DNA from: Agreia sp. PsM10
GTDB lineage: Bacteria > Actinomycetota > Actinomycetes > Actinomycetales > Microbacteriaceae
Direction: 5' to 3'
Length of the DNA: 64,000 nucleotides
Assembly: GCF_030433855.1 (NCBI RefSeq)
Contig: NZ_JARUXC010000013.1
Coordinates: forward strand, 47,813 to 111,812
A program made the position numbers and the translations under genes. A model generated the notes under the pieces. The model saw only the letters and a list, made by a program, of their open reading frames with translations. It did no database searches and had not been told where the DNA came from. This document shows, piece after piece, positions 32,139-40,957 of this stretch. Numbering within the stretch: the first letter of the stretch is position 1; every line of letters begins with the position of its first letter.

Positions 32139-32522
32139 ATGAGTCCCCGGGTCGAGGTGACGAGTGCCGCAGCAGACATGCTGCGGCACCTCGCCGAGCA
32201 GTACGGGCCGCTGATGTTCCATCAGTCGGGCGGATGCTGCGACGGGTCTTCGCCCATGTGCTACCCCGTGGGCATGTTCCGCACCGGGGGCTCCGACGTG
32301 CTGCTGCAGACGCTCGAGATCGACGGCCTCGCCCCCATCGAGTTCTACATGTCGGCCAGTCAGTACGAGTACTGGAAGTACACGCATCTGACCGTCGACC
32401 TCGTCGACGGGCGGGGCAGCGGCTTCTCGGTCGAGGCTCCCGAGGGCAAACGCTTCATGATCCGCTCCAGGCTGCTGACCGACGGAGAGCTCGCGGAGTA
32501 CGGGGTGGAGGCGCGGGCGTAG
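32139..32522 (+). CDS. DUF779 family protein
   Basis: A protein of 127 aa. The hallmark is FHQSGGCCDGSSPMCYP, which has three cysteines in a compact motif that could bind a metal or sense thiols. The end (GKRFMIRSRLLT) is also typical. DUF779 genes almost always follow ald/exaC aldehyde dehydrogenase genes, which suggests an accessory role, but the function is not established. Co-transcription with the dehydrogenase is likely. Confidence 0.93.
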   Translation: MSPRVEVTSAAADMLRHLAEQYGPLMFHQSGGCCDGSSPMCYPVGMFRTGGSDVLLQTLEIDGLAPIEFYMSASQYEYWKYTHLTVDLVDGRGSGFSVEAPEGKRFMIRSRLLTDGELAEYGVEARA

Positions 32523-32612
32523 ATCAGCGGACGTGCGGAGAGTCCACCTATCCGAGCGTCAAGAGGAGCTCGGATGGTCGATATCTCCGCCCGAGAATGC
32601 CACCCCACGGGC

Positions 32613-32697
32613 TTGGCGGCGACATCGCCGCCAAAACGGGAGGAAATTCGTGCATCCGATGGCCTATTCGGGTCGGATGCACGAATCTCCTCCCGTT
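32613..32697. repeat. Two adjacent strong palindromes between convergent genes
   Basis: The first is TTGGCGGCGA/TCGCCGCCAA (32613–32622 and 32625–32634), perfect with a 2-base loop. The second has 25-base arms, 32635–32659 and 32673–32697, with one mismatch and a 13-base loop. They lie between the DUF779 stop and the convergent hydrolase stop. They may act as a bidirectional terminator, or be a small mobile palindromic element. Confidence 0.8.
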
Positions 32698-32760
32698 CTG
32701 CCGTCTTGGCGTGGGATTCGAGTAATTCGCGCCCGATGTCGCAGCGGGCGCGGCGCGGGG

Positions 32761-33777
32761 TCAGCGTTCGGCGAGTTCGCGGCGCAGAAAGTCGACCAGC
32801 TCGGCGGATGCGCGGCGCGAGACCCGCATGATGCCCGGGTAGGTGACCCAGCCGTGCGGAGCCTCGGCGTAGGTCTTCACCTCGACGGGCGTTCCCTCGG
32901 CTGAGAGCCGCGCGGCATAGACCAGCGCCTGGTCGCGCAGCACGTCGTGCGCCGACACCTGCACGAGCGCGGCAGGAAGTCCGGCCAGCGATGCCGCGTG
33001 GACGGGCGCCACCGACGGGTTGTCGTCGGCCCCGTGCTCGCGCGACGCGCCCAGGTAGTAGCGGAAGAAGGCATCCATGTCTGCGCGATGCAGAACCGGC
33101 TTGCGTGCGTTCTCGCGCATCGACGCGTCGTCGAGCGTGGTGTCGGTGACGGGGTAGATCAGGCCCTGGGCCCGGATGGCGGGGCCGCCCGCATCCCGCG
33201 CGAGCAGGGCGATGACGGCCGACAGGTTGCCGCCGGCGCTGTCGCCGAAGACGGCGAGCCGCGACGACGATGCGCCCAGTTCCTCGGCGTGCTCCGACGC
33301 CCACCGCACCGCGGCCAGGCAGTCGTCGACGGCGGCGGGGTAGGGATGCTGCGGGGCCAGTCGGTAGTCGACGGCCACGACCACGGCGCCCAGCTCGGCA
33401 GCCACACGCGACGGCAGCCAGTCGCAGACGTCGAGGCCTCCGAAGAGGGTCCACCCGCCGCCGTGGAAGTACACGGCGATCGGCAGGGCTGCCCCGGCGG
33501 CGGGTCGGGAGTGGGCGAGGTGAGGCGTGTACACGCGCACGCCGAGCGGCCCATCGGCGGTCGGGATCGTGAGATCGCGCGCGTCGACCCGGGCGTCTCT
33601 CGCCCCGAAGAGCATCCGCCTGACCGGGGCCGGAATGGTGCGCATCGACTGGTTGTGCTCGATGTCCGTCGGGCTCATGGTGGCGATGTGCATGGAGCGG
33701 AACCTGTCCATGAACCAGCCCCACGCGCGAACACGTGCCGGTATCGCCACAGATCGCGCCGCCGAGTCGGACGTCAC
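32761..33777 (-). CDS. Alpha/beta hydrolase, hormone-sensitive lipase family
   Basis: An esterase-like protein of 338 aa. The oxyanion-hole motif HGGGW and the nucleophile elbow GDSAGGN are those of the HSL (class IV) family. The later aspartate (VSAHDVLRD) and histidine (APHGWVTYP) complete a catalytic triad. The substrate is unknown. The GTG start overlaps the upstream nitroreductase-like gene's stop as GTGA. It is the last gene of a five-gene operon. Confidence 0.9.
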   Translation of the reverse strand: MTSDSAARSVAIPARVRAWGWFMDRFRSMHIATMSPTDIEHNQSMRTIPAPVRRMLFGARDARVDARDLTIPTADGPLGVRVYTPHLAHSRPAAGAALPIAVYFHGGGWTLFGGLDVCDWLPSRVAAELGAVVVAVDYRLAPQHPYPAAVDDCLAAVRWASEHAEELGASSSRLAVFGDSAGGNLSAVIALLARDAGGPAIRAQGLIYPVTDTTLDDASMRENARKPVLHRADMDAFFRYYLGASREHGADDNPSVAPVHAASLAGLPAALVQVSAHDVLRDQALVYAARLSAEGTPVEVKTYAEAPHGWVTYPGIMRVSRRASAELVDFLRRELAER

Positions 33778-34925
33778 TGCGCCGACGAATCGGTGAGCCG
33801 CGGCGAGCGGGGGACGTGCCTGGCCTGGGCGACGCCCGCACTGAAGACCGACAGGGCCACGTCGCTGCGCGAGAGCCCGAGTCGTTTACGCAGGGCGCCG
33901 TGCGCGGCCGGCGAGTCGATCAGCTCGGAGTGCGGCGAGATGGCCACGCCCTGGCGGTGCGCGTGCAGCCAGAGCCGCTGCAGCACGCGACCGGCCTCGA
34001 GGGCGTGCGGCTCGGTCACGCCGATGCGGCTGTCCATCGCCTCGGTGACGCTCAGGATGTCGTCGATGCCGGCCGCGCGCGAGTTCGCCACGAGCACGTG
34101 GTGCGTGGGTGCCCCCGCCTCGTCGGGCACGCCGGTGGGCAGAGGGGCGTCGCGTCCGAGGCCCTCGAGCAGGCGTGCAATGGGGCCGGCCAGGGCGACG
34201 ACGGGATCGCGGAGGCGGGCCGTGCGCGTGAACGGTGCGGCGATCCGGGCGAGCGGGCGGGGCATCACGAGCATCTCGTCGGTCATGCCGTCGAGGTCGT
34301 AGCGCGGGTGGCGCGGGTCGAGACGCAGCCAGTGCAGCAGCTCGTTCGCGATCGTGGCGCGCGAGGCGGTGAAGGCGATTCCGAGCGTGCTGAGCTGCCT
34401 CATGGCACGGTCGTCGAGCGAACGGACGCTGAGCCAGGGCGGCAGCTCCAGGGAGTCGAGGTTCGAGAACACGTCGGGCCGGCCCACGAGCGCGCCGCGG
34501 TAGACCCGTCGCTCGCGCACGTCGTCGGCGGTGAAGGCGGTGAAGGAGCCGACGGGCGACGCCGACGCTTCGGGCGATGTCGGAGTCAGCGTCACCCGAA
34601 AGACCGGCTTGTCGGCATCCGCCGGGCCGCGCACCGGGAGCGACTCGAGCTGCGACAGGGCGGGAAGCACCTCGACGTCGACCGCGTGGCCGGCCTCGGC
34701 CGCCCCGATGGAGACGCTCTCGATCCACGCCCCCAGCGACATGATGACGTCTCGAAAGGTGGGGTCGCCGGCGGGGAGGGTTCGAGACGGCACGATGGCC
34801 ACCTCGATGCCGCCGTCGGCGACGCGCGGCGACCACGGCTGGGTGTTGTGCGGCGAGGGCGATCTGCTCGCCAGCAGCACCAGCTCGTGCAGCAGCTCGG
34901 GCGTCGCCGGGGTGGGGTCTGTCAT
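33774..34925 (-). CDS. Nitroreductase-fold protein (Acg-like)
   Basis: A protein of 383 aa. The N-terminal SRSPSPHNTQPWSPRV is the FMN-binding start of the nitroreductase superfamily, in the long Acg-like branch that has two half-domains in one chain. Acg relatives in mycobacteria bind flavin but may not reduce it. The C-terminal HPRYDLDGMTDEMLVMPRPL and LQRLWLHAHRQGVAISPHSEL fit that branch. ATG 34925 overlaps the upstream stop by four bases, although the frame is open further up. Confidence 0.82.
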   Translation of the reverse strand: MTDPTPATPELLHELVLLASRSPSPHNTQPWSPRVADGGIEVAIVPSRTLPAGDPTFRDVIMSLGAWIESVSIGAAEAGHAVDVEVLPALSQLESLPVRGPADADKPVFRVTLTPTSPEASASPVGSFTAFTADDVRERRVYRGALVGRPDVFSNLDSLELPPWLSVRSLDDRAMRQLSTLGIAFTASRATIANELLHWLRLDPRHPRYDLDGMTDEMLVMPRPLARIAAPFTRTARLRDPVVALAGPIARLLEGLGRDAPLPTGVPDEAGAPTHHVLVANSRAAGIDDILSVTEAMDSRIGVTEPHALEAGRVLQRLWLHAHRQGVAISPHSELIDSPAAHGALRKRLGLSRSDVALSVFSAGVAQARHVPRSPRLTDSSAQ

Positions 34926-36034
34926 GCGGATCCTTCTGTGATGGGGCGCCGGTACAGGGTCGAGCCGTGCAGGGGTGTGCCGCCGAATCGCGAGAACTGC
35001 CGGGCCGAGCCCGCATTCTCGAGGCCGACGGTGGTCGTGCGCAGGCGCCGGTAGCCGCCCGCCGCGAGGTTCGTCTGCAGCTGACGGCTGAGCAGGGTCA
35101 GGATGCCGCGGCCCTGTCGAGCGGGCGCGGTGCCCTGGATGATCAGGATCGCCTCCCGCCGGTATCGGCCGCGGGTGAGAAGCAGCTCGAGCTGGCGCAG
35201 CGCAGTGAGGCGTCCGCCCACCTTCTGCACGAAGGGCGAGATGTCGGGGAGCACCAGGATGAAGGCCACGGCCTCGCCCGAGGCGTCGTCGCGGGCGAGC
35301 AGCAGCAGCCTCTCGTCGAGCAGGAAAGAGAGCCCGTCGGTGGCCGCGGCCATCTCGGCCGGGGTGATGCGCGTGTAGTACGGAAGCTGTTCGAAGGCGG
35401 CGTTGAGCACGCCGAGCAGCTCGGGAATCAGCGTCTCCGTCTTCGACTTGTCGCCGTATTCGAGACGGATGCCTGCGGCCGCGAACTCCTGCGGCTCCGG
35501 CTCGGAGACGGGCACGGATCCGATCTCGACGCTCCAGGTCTGCGCCTCCTGCGTTCTGGTGAAGCCCGCCGCCTCGTAGACCCGCGGCACCCACTCCGGA
35601 TTCCACGCCGAGTCGACGAAACCCCGCTCCGCGAAGCCCGAGGTGATGACGCCGGCCGACTGGTTGGGCAGAAGCGAGACGGGCCCCAGGAGCTGCTGTT
35701 TGCCCGCCGATCGACCGGCCTCGTCGAGGTGCGTGAACAGGGCCGACGCCGCCTCCGCGTTCGCGAAGTCCGTGGCTCCGAACAGCTGCGACGCCACCCC
35801 GAACTTCGCGTCGAGGCGCGCGTCAGTGTGCACGGTCGAGCGTCCCACGACCCGGCCGTCGTCGTCGCGCACCAGAACGAGGCGCACCGGTTCGGGGTGC
35901 GGGCTTGTGCCGCGATACCAGGAGCGGATGGTCGACTCCAGCAGAGGCACGGCGAGCTCGCGAGGCCAGAGCCGGTTCGGCAGATCGACGAACTCGCGCA
36001 GGGCCCGCGCGTCGGAGACCGTCTCGATTTTCAT
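34922..36034 (-). CDS. GNAT-like acetyltransferase, 370 aa
   Basis: The N-terminus (VSDARALREFVDLPNRLWPREL) and WNPEWVPRVYEAAGF resemble large GNAT-fold proteins of unknown substrate that often sit in lipid or secondary-metabolite clusters. Residues 160–175 (RGFVDSAWNPEWVPRVYEAAG) and a C-terminal GNAT-like block (GTAPARQGRGILTLLSRQLQ), with the QGRG acyl-CoA loop, support the fold. ATG 36034 overlaps the upstream stop by four bases. The precise role is unknown. Confidence 0.72.
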   Translation of the reverse strand: MKIETVSDARALREFVDLPNRLWPRELAVPLLESTIRSWYRGTSPHPEPVRLVLVRDDDGRVVGRSTVHTDARLDAKFGVASQLFGATDFANAEAASALFTHLDEAGRSAGKQQLLGPVSLLPNQSAGVITSGFAERGFVDSAWNPEWVPRVYEAAGFTRTQEAQTWSVEIGSVPVSEPEPQEFAAAGIRLEYGDKSKTETLIPELLGVLNAAFEQLPYYTRITPAEMAAATDGLSFLLDERLLLLARDDASGEAVAFILVLPDISPFVQKVGGRLTALRQLELLLTRGRYRREAILIIQGTAPARQGRGILTLLSRQLQTNLAAGGYRRLRTTTVGLENAGSARQFSRFGGTPLHGSTLYRRPITEGSA

Positions 36035-36897
36035 GAGGCCGGCCCCGTGGCATCCGGTGCCGGCGCCGAGCCGCGGCCCGTCGTCTCGGGCGCCGTGTGC
36101 AGCCGGATGTAGCCGGCCGTGCCGTTGCGGGTGTCCTTGGTGATCCACTGCATGAGGTGCCGGTGGCCGGGCATGCGCGCGAATGCCAGCAGGTCGTCGC
36201 GGCGCTCGAAGAACGCCAGCGTGCCGAGCGTGAACGGGAACTCGTAGTAGGTCGTGAACCACACGTAGCCGCGCATCGTCACCATGCGGGCGATCATCGG
36301 GTAGTAGATGCGCGACAGCGCGATGAGGGCGGTCGGCCCCGTGTACTTGGTGGCTCCCACGAACATGGCGTGCGCGTCGGCGATGGGTCGGGTCGCGCTG
36401 TCAGGGCCCTTTCGTATCTTCGGCGTCTTCGGGCGGCCCTTCGGCCGGTCGGTGGATGCGGCGGCGACCCGGGGCGGCTCCGTTCCGCGGCCGGCCTCGA
36501 CCGACGTGGGGGTGAAGCGCTCGATGTGGCCCATGCGGCCGTCCTCAGCCCGCCAGACGCCGTTGGTGTAGCCGTTCGGCTCGGCCTCGAGGATGCGGCC
36601 GGTGGGATGCTCTCCGTCGAGTCGCATCCAGGGCTCGAGGTGGGTGGGCGCCGTCACGAGCGCGTGGTCGAGCTGGTCGCGGTCGACGAAGTACGAGGCC
36701 ACCCCGAGGATGCCGGGCGATCGGCGGTAGCTCTTCTGCCAGAGGAAGCCGGGGGAGTCGGCGAGGTGAGCCGCCAGCTCGCGCCGGGCGGCGCGGGCGC
36801 GTCGCGCATCCGGTGCCCGCCCGAACCGCCGCTCGACGACGATCATCGCACCCGCCCGGCCCTGGGGCGGTGCCAGCGAGAAGTCCGTGGAGCGCAT
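36031..36897 (-). CDS. Uncharacterised protein, possibly dimeric α/β-barrel (monooxygenase-like)
   Basis: A protein of 288 aa. Both halves look like ferredoxin-like α/β-barrel modules of the heme-degrading/ABM or DUF4188 sort: an N-terminal FLWQKSYRRSPGILGVASYF and a C-terminal LGTLAFFERRDDLLAFARMPGHRHLMQW. They are joined by a basic Pro/Lys-rich linker (DRPKGRPKTPKIRKGP). This is a fold guess from pattern only. It is coupled to the GNAT gene by a 4-nt overlap and starts 13 bases after the adenylating enzyme's stop. Confidence 0.6.
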   Translation of the reverse strand: MRSTDFSLAPPQGRAGAMIVVERRFGRAPDARRARAARRELAAHLADSPGFLWQKSYRRSPGILGVASYFVDRDQLDHALVTAPTHLEPWMRLDGEHPTGRILEAEPNGYTNGVWRAEDGRMGHIERFTPTSVEAGRGTEPPRVAAASTDRPKGRPKTPKIRKGPDSATRPIADAHAMFVGATKYTGPTALIALSRIYYPMIARMVTMRGYVWFTTYYEFPFTLGTLAFFERRDDLLAFARMPGHRHLMQWITKDTRNGTAGYIRLHTAPETTGRGSAPAPDATGPAS

Positions 36898-36910
36898 CAG
36901 CCGACCCGGT

Positions 36911-38503
36911 TCATCGCGTCGGCGACGAGGTCGTCGGCACTCCGCCGCGGTCGGCCTCGTCGACGAGATAGACGTTCTTGATCTTGCGGGGGCCGCCCTC
37001 GAAAACTCCCGTGCCGAAGGGGTGCACCTCGATGCGCACGTCGGAAGCGGTCGGATCCTCCTCGAGCGACTGCGCGATGTCGCGTGAGACGGAGGCGAGG
37101 TGCTTGAGAACGCCGGCGGCCGAGCGTGCCTTGAGTTCGTCGGTGGCCGCGTCGTCGAGCGTGGCTCCCTCGCGCAACTGCAGGTGGATGACCGGTCGCT
37201 GCTCGAGGTTGCCGATGTCGAGCAGGCTCAGCTTGAACGACTCGATCTCGCTCGCGTGCGGGTTGTCGAGGTAGAGGCCGTTCTCCACGTCGAGCGGGTA
37301 GATGTTGGCGCCCATGTACGAGATGGTCGAGTCCTTGCGGCCGAAGAGCAGCACGAAGGGAAGCTTCATGCGCTGGGTCGAGAAGGCGCGCTCGAAGGCG
37401 AAGCCGAGGCGGGGGTACTTCTCGGCGTAGGCCTGCATCTCGGGGAACGTCACGATCTTCGCCTCGTCGCCGATGTTGTAGCGCAGCTTCGGGCTCATGA
37501 TGGCCGTGGAGTTGAGCGTGACGAGCAGCTCGTCGTCCTCCGTGGTCTCGAGGTAGGTCTCGAGGGGGTTGTACTGGAAGATCATCGGGGTGCGCTGCTC
37601 GCCCTCGCCGAGCACGTCGCGGCGCAGCGGCTCGTTGGCCACGAGGGCGCGCCGCAGCCAGACCGAGAGGTCGCTCTCGCCCGACATGCCGATGGTGAGG
37701 TCGGATGCGCCGTAGCCGGAGTAGACACGGGTGAAGCGGTCTTCGAGGTAGTCGCGCAGCCCCTCGGTGAGGGCCTCTCCACCGACGAAGCCGTTGAGGT
37801 TGTAGGAATCCCAGTCGAAGCCCTCGCTGTCGAGGCGATCGCGCAGGTGCTTGAGGAAGGGCGGGTAGGCGCTGATGAGGTAGACGTAGCCGGGCCCGAA
37901 GTGCTTCAGGGTGTCGACGATCTTGTCGATGTCGGGGCCGGTGTTCTTGACCATCGCGATCTTCGACATGGCGAGGCCGGTGTTGGTTCCCGTCGCCCAG
38001 GCGCCCATCGAGAAGGCGTTGATGCAGAACAGCTTCTTCGTGCCGAACAGCAGCGTGATGTAGCCGGCCACGTTCTTGTGCACGGTGTCGAGCTCGCGCT
38101 TGGAGCGCATCCAGTTGTAGGGCGTGCCGCTCGAACCGCTCGACTCGTCGACCACGGTGCCGACGGTGATGATCTCGCCGTTCCAGCAGCGTTCCGCTTC
38201 GGGGTACCTGTTCACATAGTCGCTCTTGGATGTCGGCCGGTAGTTCGTGAGCTGCCACCAGCGGAACGAGAACTTCTCTTCGTCGAGGTAGTCCTTGTAG
38301 GCGGGCACGTCGAGGTAGGCCTGCTGGCAGACCATCCAGGCGTTGAGCCGCGCGAAGCGCTCCATCGACGGGTGGTAGTGCCGTGCGGTGAAGCGCCAGA
38401 GCGCCGGATGCAGCCGGTAGACCGCGTAGGTGGCGGTGACGATGGCCGTGGCGATGCGCAGGGCGGCCTGTCGAAGTGCACTCGTTCGTTGCGGTCTGGG
38501 CAC
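36911..38503 (-). CDS. Adenylate-forming enzyme, PaaK/coenzyme F390 synthetase-like
   Basis: This 530-aa protein activates an acid as acyl-AMP and should pass it to CoA or another acceptor. The P-loop-like SSGSSGTP, the GYGASD core motif, RYNIGDEA and FGRKDS follow the order of phenylacetate-CoA ligase/F390 synthetase enzymes. An N-terminal hydrophobic patch (about residues 10–30) may attach it to the membrane. The frame is open to a GTG at 38533. However, TAGGGT upstream would place the transcript start past it, and GTG 38503 has GAAGGA at good spacing, so 38503 is chosen. It is the first gene of the five-gene operon. Confidence 0.82.
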   Translation of the reverse strand: MPRPQRTSALRQAALRIATAIVTATYAVYRLHPALWRFTARHYHPSMERFARLNAWMVCQQAYLDVPAYKDYLDEEKFSFRWWQLTNYRPTSKSDYVNRYPEAERCWNGEIITVGTVVDESSGSSGTPYNWMRSKRELDTVHKNVAGYITLLFGTKKLFCINAFSMGAWATGTNTGLAMSKIAMVKNTGPDIDKIVDTLKHFGPGYVYLISAYPPFLKHLRDRLDSEGFDWDSYNLNGFVGGEALTEGLRDYLEDRFTRVYSGYGASDLTIGMSGESDLSVWLRRALVANEPLRRDVLGEGEQRTPMIFQYNPLETYLETTEDDELLVTLNSTAIMSPKLRYNIGDEAKIVTFPEMQAYAEKYPRLGFAFERAFSTQRMKLPFVLLFGRKDSTISYMGANIYPLDVENGLYLDNPHASEIESFKLSLLDIGNLEQRPVIHLQLREGATLDDAATDELKARSAAGVLKHLASVSRDIAQSLEEDPTASDVRIEVHPFGTGVFEGGPRKIKNVYLVDEADRGGVPTTSSPTR

Positions 38504-38575
38504 GATGGTCCTTCGATCGGAGACGTAATTCACCCTACAGCCGCGCCAATGCGGGTGTCAGACCGCGAGTGCTCG

Positions 38576-38581
38576 TAGCCT
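38576..38581 (+). promoter_or_regulatory. -10 box TAGCCT of a leaderless transcript
   Basis: It lies six bases before ATG 38588. Confidence 0.65.
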
Positions 38582-38587
38582 AGGGTC

Positions 38588-39247
38588 ATGTCGACGATCA
38601 AGAATCCGGTCGGGCCTCAGCCGAGCAAGGTCTACTGGCGTCGGCGCGTGCTGGTGCTCGTGGGCCTGGTCGCCGTGATCGCCATCATCGTGCTGATCAT
38701 CGTGCGGCCCGGATCGTCGTCGAATGTCGGCAACCCGACGAATCCGACGGCGTCATCGAACGCCCCGGCGGCGACGACGCCTCCGGCCGAGGCGAGCGAG
38801 CCGCAGAATGTCGATGCCGCCGCGCCTGCCGACGGTGAGACGCCCGCGTGCGACGCCGCGAACATCCAGGTCACGCCCGTGACCGATGCCGACACGTACG
38901 CCGCAGGGGTCAACCCGCAGCTGTCGCTGAGCGTGACGAACACGGGCGGAACGGCCTGTTCGATCAACGTCGGCACCGGGCAGCAGGTCTACAAGATCAC
39001 CAGCGGCGAGGAGCAGTACTGGATCTCGACCGATTGCCAGACCGAGCCCACCGACATGCCCACCGTCATCGACGCCGGCGCCACCCTCGCCTCGACGCCG
39101 TTCGCCTGGGACCGCACCCGTTCCGCCGCCGACACGTGCGCCGCGACGGATCGTCCGCAGGTTCCGGCGGGCGGCGCGTCGTACCACCTCGACGTGTCGA
39201 TCGGCGGATTCGCCTCGTCGGCGAGCAAGCAGTTCATCCTCGGATAG
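38588..39247 (+). CDS. Membrane-anchored extracytoplasmic protein (DUF4232-like)
   Basis: A protein of 219 aa. A single membrane helix (residues 21–43) is followed by a Pro/Ala/Thr/Asn-rich stalk (about 45–85). A β-rich domain with four cysteines then follows (PACD, GTACSIN, STDCQTE, ADTCAAT) that could form two disulfides outside the cell. The pattern LSLSVTNTGGTACSINVGT resembles DUF4232-type immunoglobulin-like domains. The function is unknown. It is divergent from the adenylating-enzyme operon. Confidence 0.75.
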   Translation: MSTIKNPVGPQPSKVYWRRRVLVLVGLVAVIAIIVLIIVRPGSSSNVGNPTNPTASSNAPAATTPPAEASEPQNVDAAAPADGETPACDAANIQVTPVTDADTYAAGVNPQLSLSVTNTGGTACSINVGTGQQVYKITSGEEQYWISTDCQTEPTDMPTVIDAGATLASTPFAWDRTRSAADTCAATDRPQVPAGGASYHLDVSIGGFASSASKQFILG

Positions 39248-39298
39248 CGGCCGCGCGGGTGGGCCGTCAATGACAGGCTCGCGTTCACCTCGTCGGAT

Positions 39299-39304
39299 TA
39301 GCAT
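39299..39304 (+). promoter_or_regulatory. -10 box TAGCAT of a leaderless esterase transcript
   Basis: It lies six bases before ATG 39311. Confidence 0.65.
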
Positions 39305-39310
39305 CGGCGC

Positions 39311-40876
39311 ATGACCCGGCACACCGACACCCATGGCCTCGATGTGCGCACCCGCCAGGGGATCGTGCGAGGCGTGCGCCATGCGGCGATCGAGGCGTGG
39401 CGCAACATTCCCTATGCCTCCGCACCCGTCGGCGAGTACAGGTTCCGCGGGCCGCGACCGCCCGCCGAGTGGACGGGTGTTCGCGACGGCTCCACGTTCG
39501 GTCCGGTCGCCTGGCAGTCGCGCGAGGGCAACTTCGTGGGCGCCGCGAAGAACCAGGAGATGAGCGAGGACTGCCTCAGCCTCAACGTGATGAGGCCGGC
39601 GAGGGGTGCCGGCTCGGGCTCTTCTGATGGCCGCCTGCTGCCGGTCATGGTGTTCATCCACGGCGGCGCCTACGCGGTCGGCTCGAGCGCTGAGTACCCG
39701 CGCAACGGCGAGGCGCTCGTGCGCGACGGCGGCATCGTCTACGTGAGCATCAACTACCGGCTCAGCGCGCTGGGCTACCTCGACTTCTCACGGTTCTCGA
39801 CACCCGAGCGCCCGATGGAATCCAACCTCGGGCTGCGCGACCAGGTCGCCGCCCTGCAGTGGGTGCAGCAGAACATCGCTGCCTTCGGGGGAGACCCGGC
39901 GAACGTGACCGTGTTCGGGGAGTCGGCGGGCGGCAATGCGGTGACCACCCTGATGGCCACGCCATCCGCTCACGGGCTCTTCGCCAAGGCCATCGCGCAG
40001 AGCGCGCCGACGAACGCCATCTACCCGCCCGAGCTGACCCAGCGCTGGGCCGACGAGTTCGTGGCCTTTCTCGCCGACCGCATCGAGCCGGGCGGCGTGG
40101 AGTCGACCTCGGTCGACGATGCCGGAGAGCTGCTGACCCGGGCCGACCCATCCGATCTGGTCGAGGCCGCGACCGCGCTGACCCTGCTCACCCCCGACCG
40201 CGACCCCGGCACCATCGCGCTGTGCCCTGTGATCGACGGCGACTTTCTGCCCGAGCGCCCCCTCGACGCCTTCAAGTTCGGTCGCGCCGCGCGCATCCCG
40301 CTGATCATCGGAACGAACGACCGCGAGGGGTCGCTGTTCACCGGTCGGCTCGACATCCTCGCCACCACGCCCACCCGCATCCGGGCGATCTTCTCGCGCA
40401 CCAAGAAGAAGGCGCGCAAGGCGATCAAGGCGGAGTATCCCGGGCTGCCGGCGAAGCGCCCGGCCGCCGACTTCGCGGGGGACTACGCGTTCTGGTACCC
40501 CACGGTGAAGGTGGCCGAGCGCCACTCGAGGTTCGCCCCTGTGCACTTCTACCGCTTCGACATCGCGCCGCGCCTGGTGCGTCAGCTCGGCTTCGACGCG
40601 ACCCACGGCCTGGAGCTGTTCGCGTTGTTCGACCGCATGAACGGCTGGTTCGGGCGTGCGATGGGTGCGCTGGGCGGGCGCCGAGCGTTCAAGCGCACGG
40701 GCGACCGGATGCGACGGCACTGGATCGAGTTCGCCCACAGCGGGCGGGTGCCCGGCTGGCCCGCCTACGACGAGCAGACGCGCAGCACCATGATCTTCGA
40801 CGAGGTCGACAGGGTCGAGGACGATCCGCGCGGTGCGCGCCGGGTGGCGTGGCAGGCGTTCGTGCCGCACGTGTGA
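39311..40876 (+). CDS. Carboxylesterase type B family protein
   Basis: A serine esterase of 521 aa. The signature EDCLSLNV, the oxyanion hole HGGAYAVGS and the nucleophile elbow FGESAGGNAV are intact, with later acid (NDREGS) and histidine (ATHGLELF) positions at the right spacing. The protein has no signal peptide, so it should be cytoplasmic, unlike many secreted members. Substrates are probably carboxyl esters, including drug-like esters. It is monocistronic. Confidence 0.92.
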   Translation: MTRHTDTHGLDVRTRQGIVRGVRHAAIEAWRNIPYASAPVGEYRFRGPRPPAEWTGVRDGSTFGPVAWQSREGNFVGAAKNQEMSEDCLSLNVMRPARGAGSGSSDGRLLPVMVFIHGGAYAVGSSAEYPRNGEALVRDGGIVYVSINYRLSALGYLDFSRFSTPERPMESNLGLRDQVAALQWVQQNIAAFGGDPANVTVFGESAGGNAVTTLMATPSAHGLFAKAIAQSAPTNAIYPPELTQRWADEFVAFLADRIEPGGVESTSVDDAGELLTRADPSDLVEAATALTLLTPDRDPGTIALCPVIDGDFLPERPLDAFKFGRAARIPLIIGTNDREGSLFTGRLDILATTPTRIRAIFSRTKKKARKAIKAEYPGLPAKRPAADFAGDYAFWYPTVKVAERHSRFAPVHFYRFDIAPRLVRQLGFDATHGLELFALFDRMNGWFGRAMGALGGRRAFKRTGDRMRRHWIEFAHSGRVPGWPAYDEQTRSTMIFDEVDRVEDDPRGARRVAWQAFVPHV

Positions 40877-40882
40877 GCCAAA

Positions 40883-40935
40883 CGCATCCGCGCCTCTTCG
40901 GCGCATGGGCGCCTGTTCGGCCGGGAGCGGATGCG
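40883..40935. terminator. Imperfect hairpin between convergent esterase and radA
   Basis: CGCATCCGC (40883–40891) pairs with GCGGATGCG (40927–40935), and the loop holds shorter GCGC/GGCC pairings. It is the only structured element in the 81-base gap. Confidence 0.4.
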
Positions 40936-40957
40936 CCAAACCGGCGCGGATACGACG

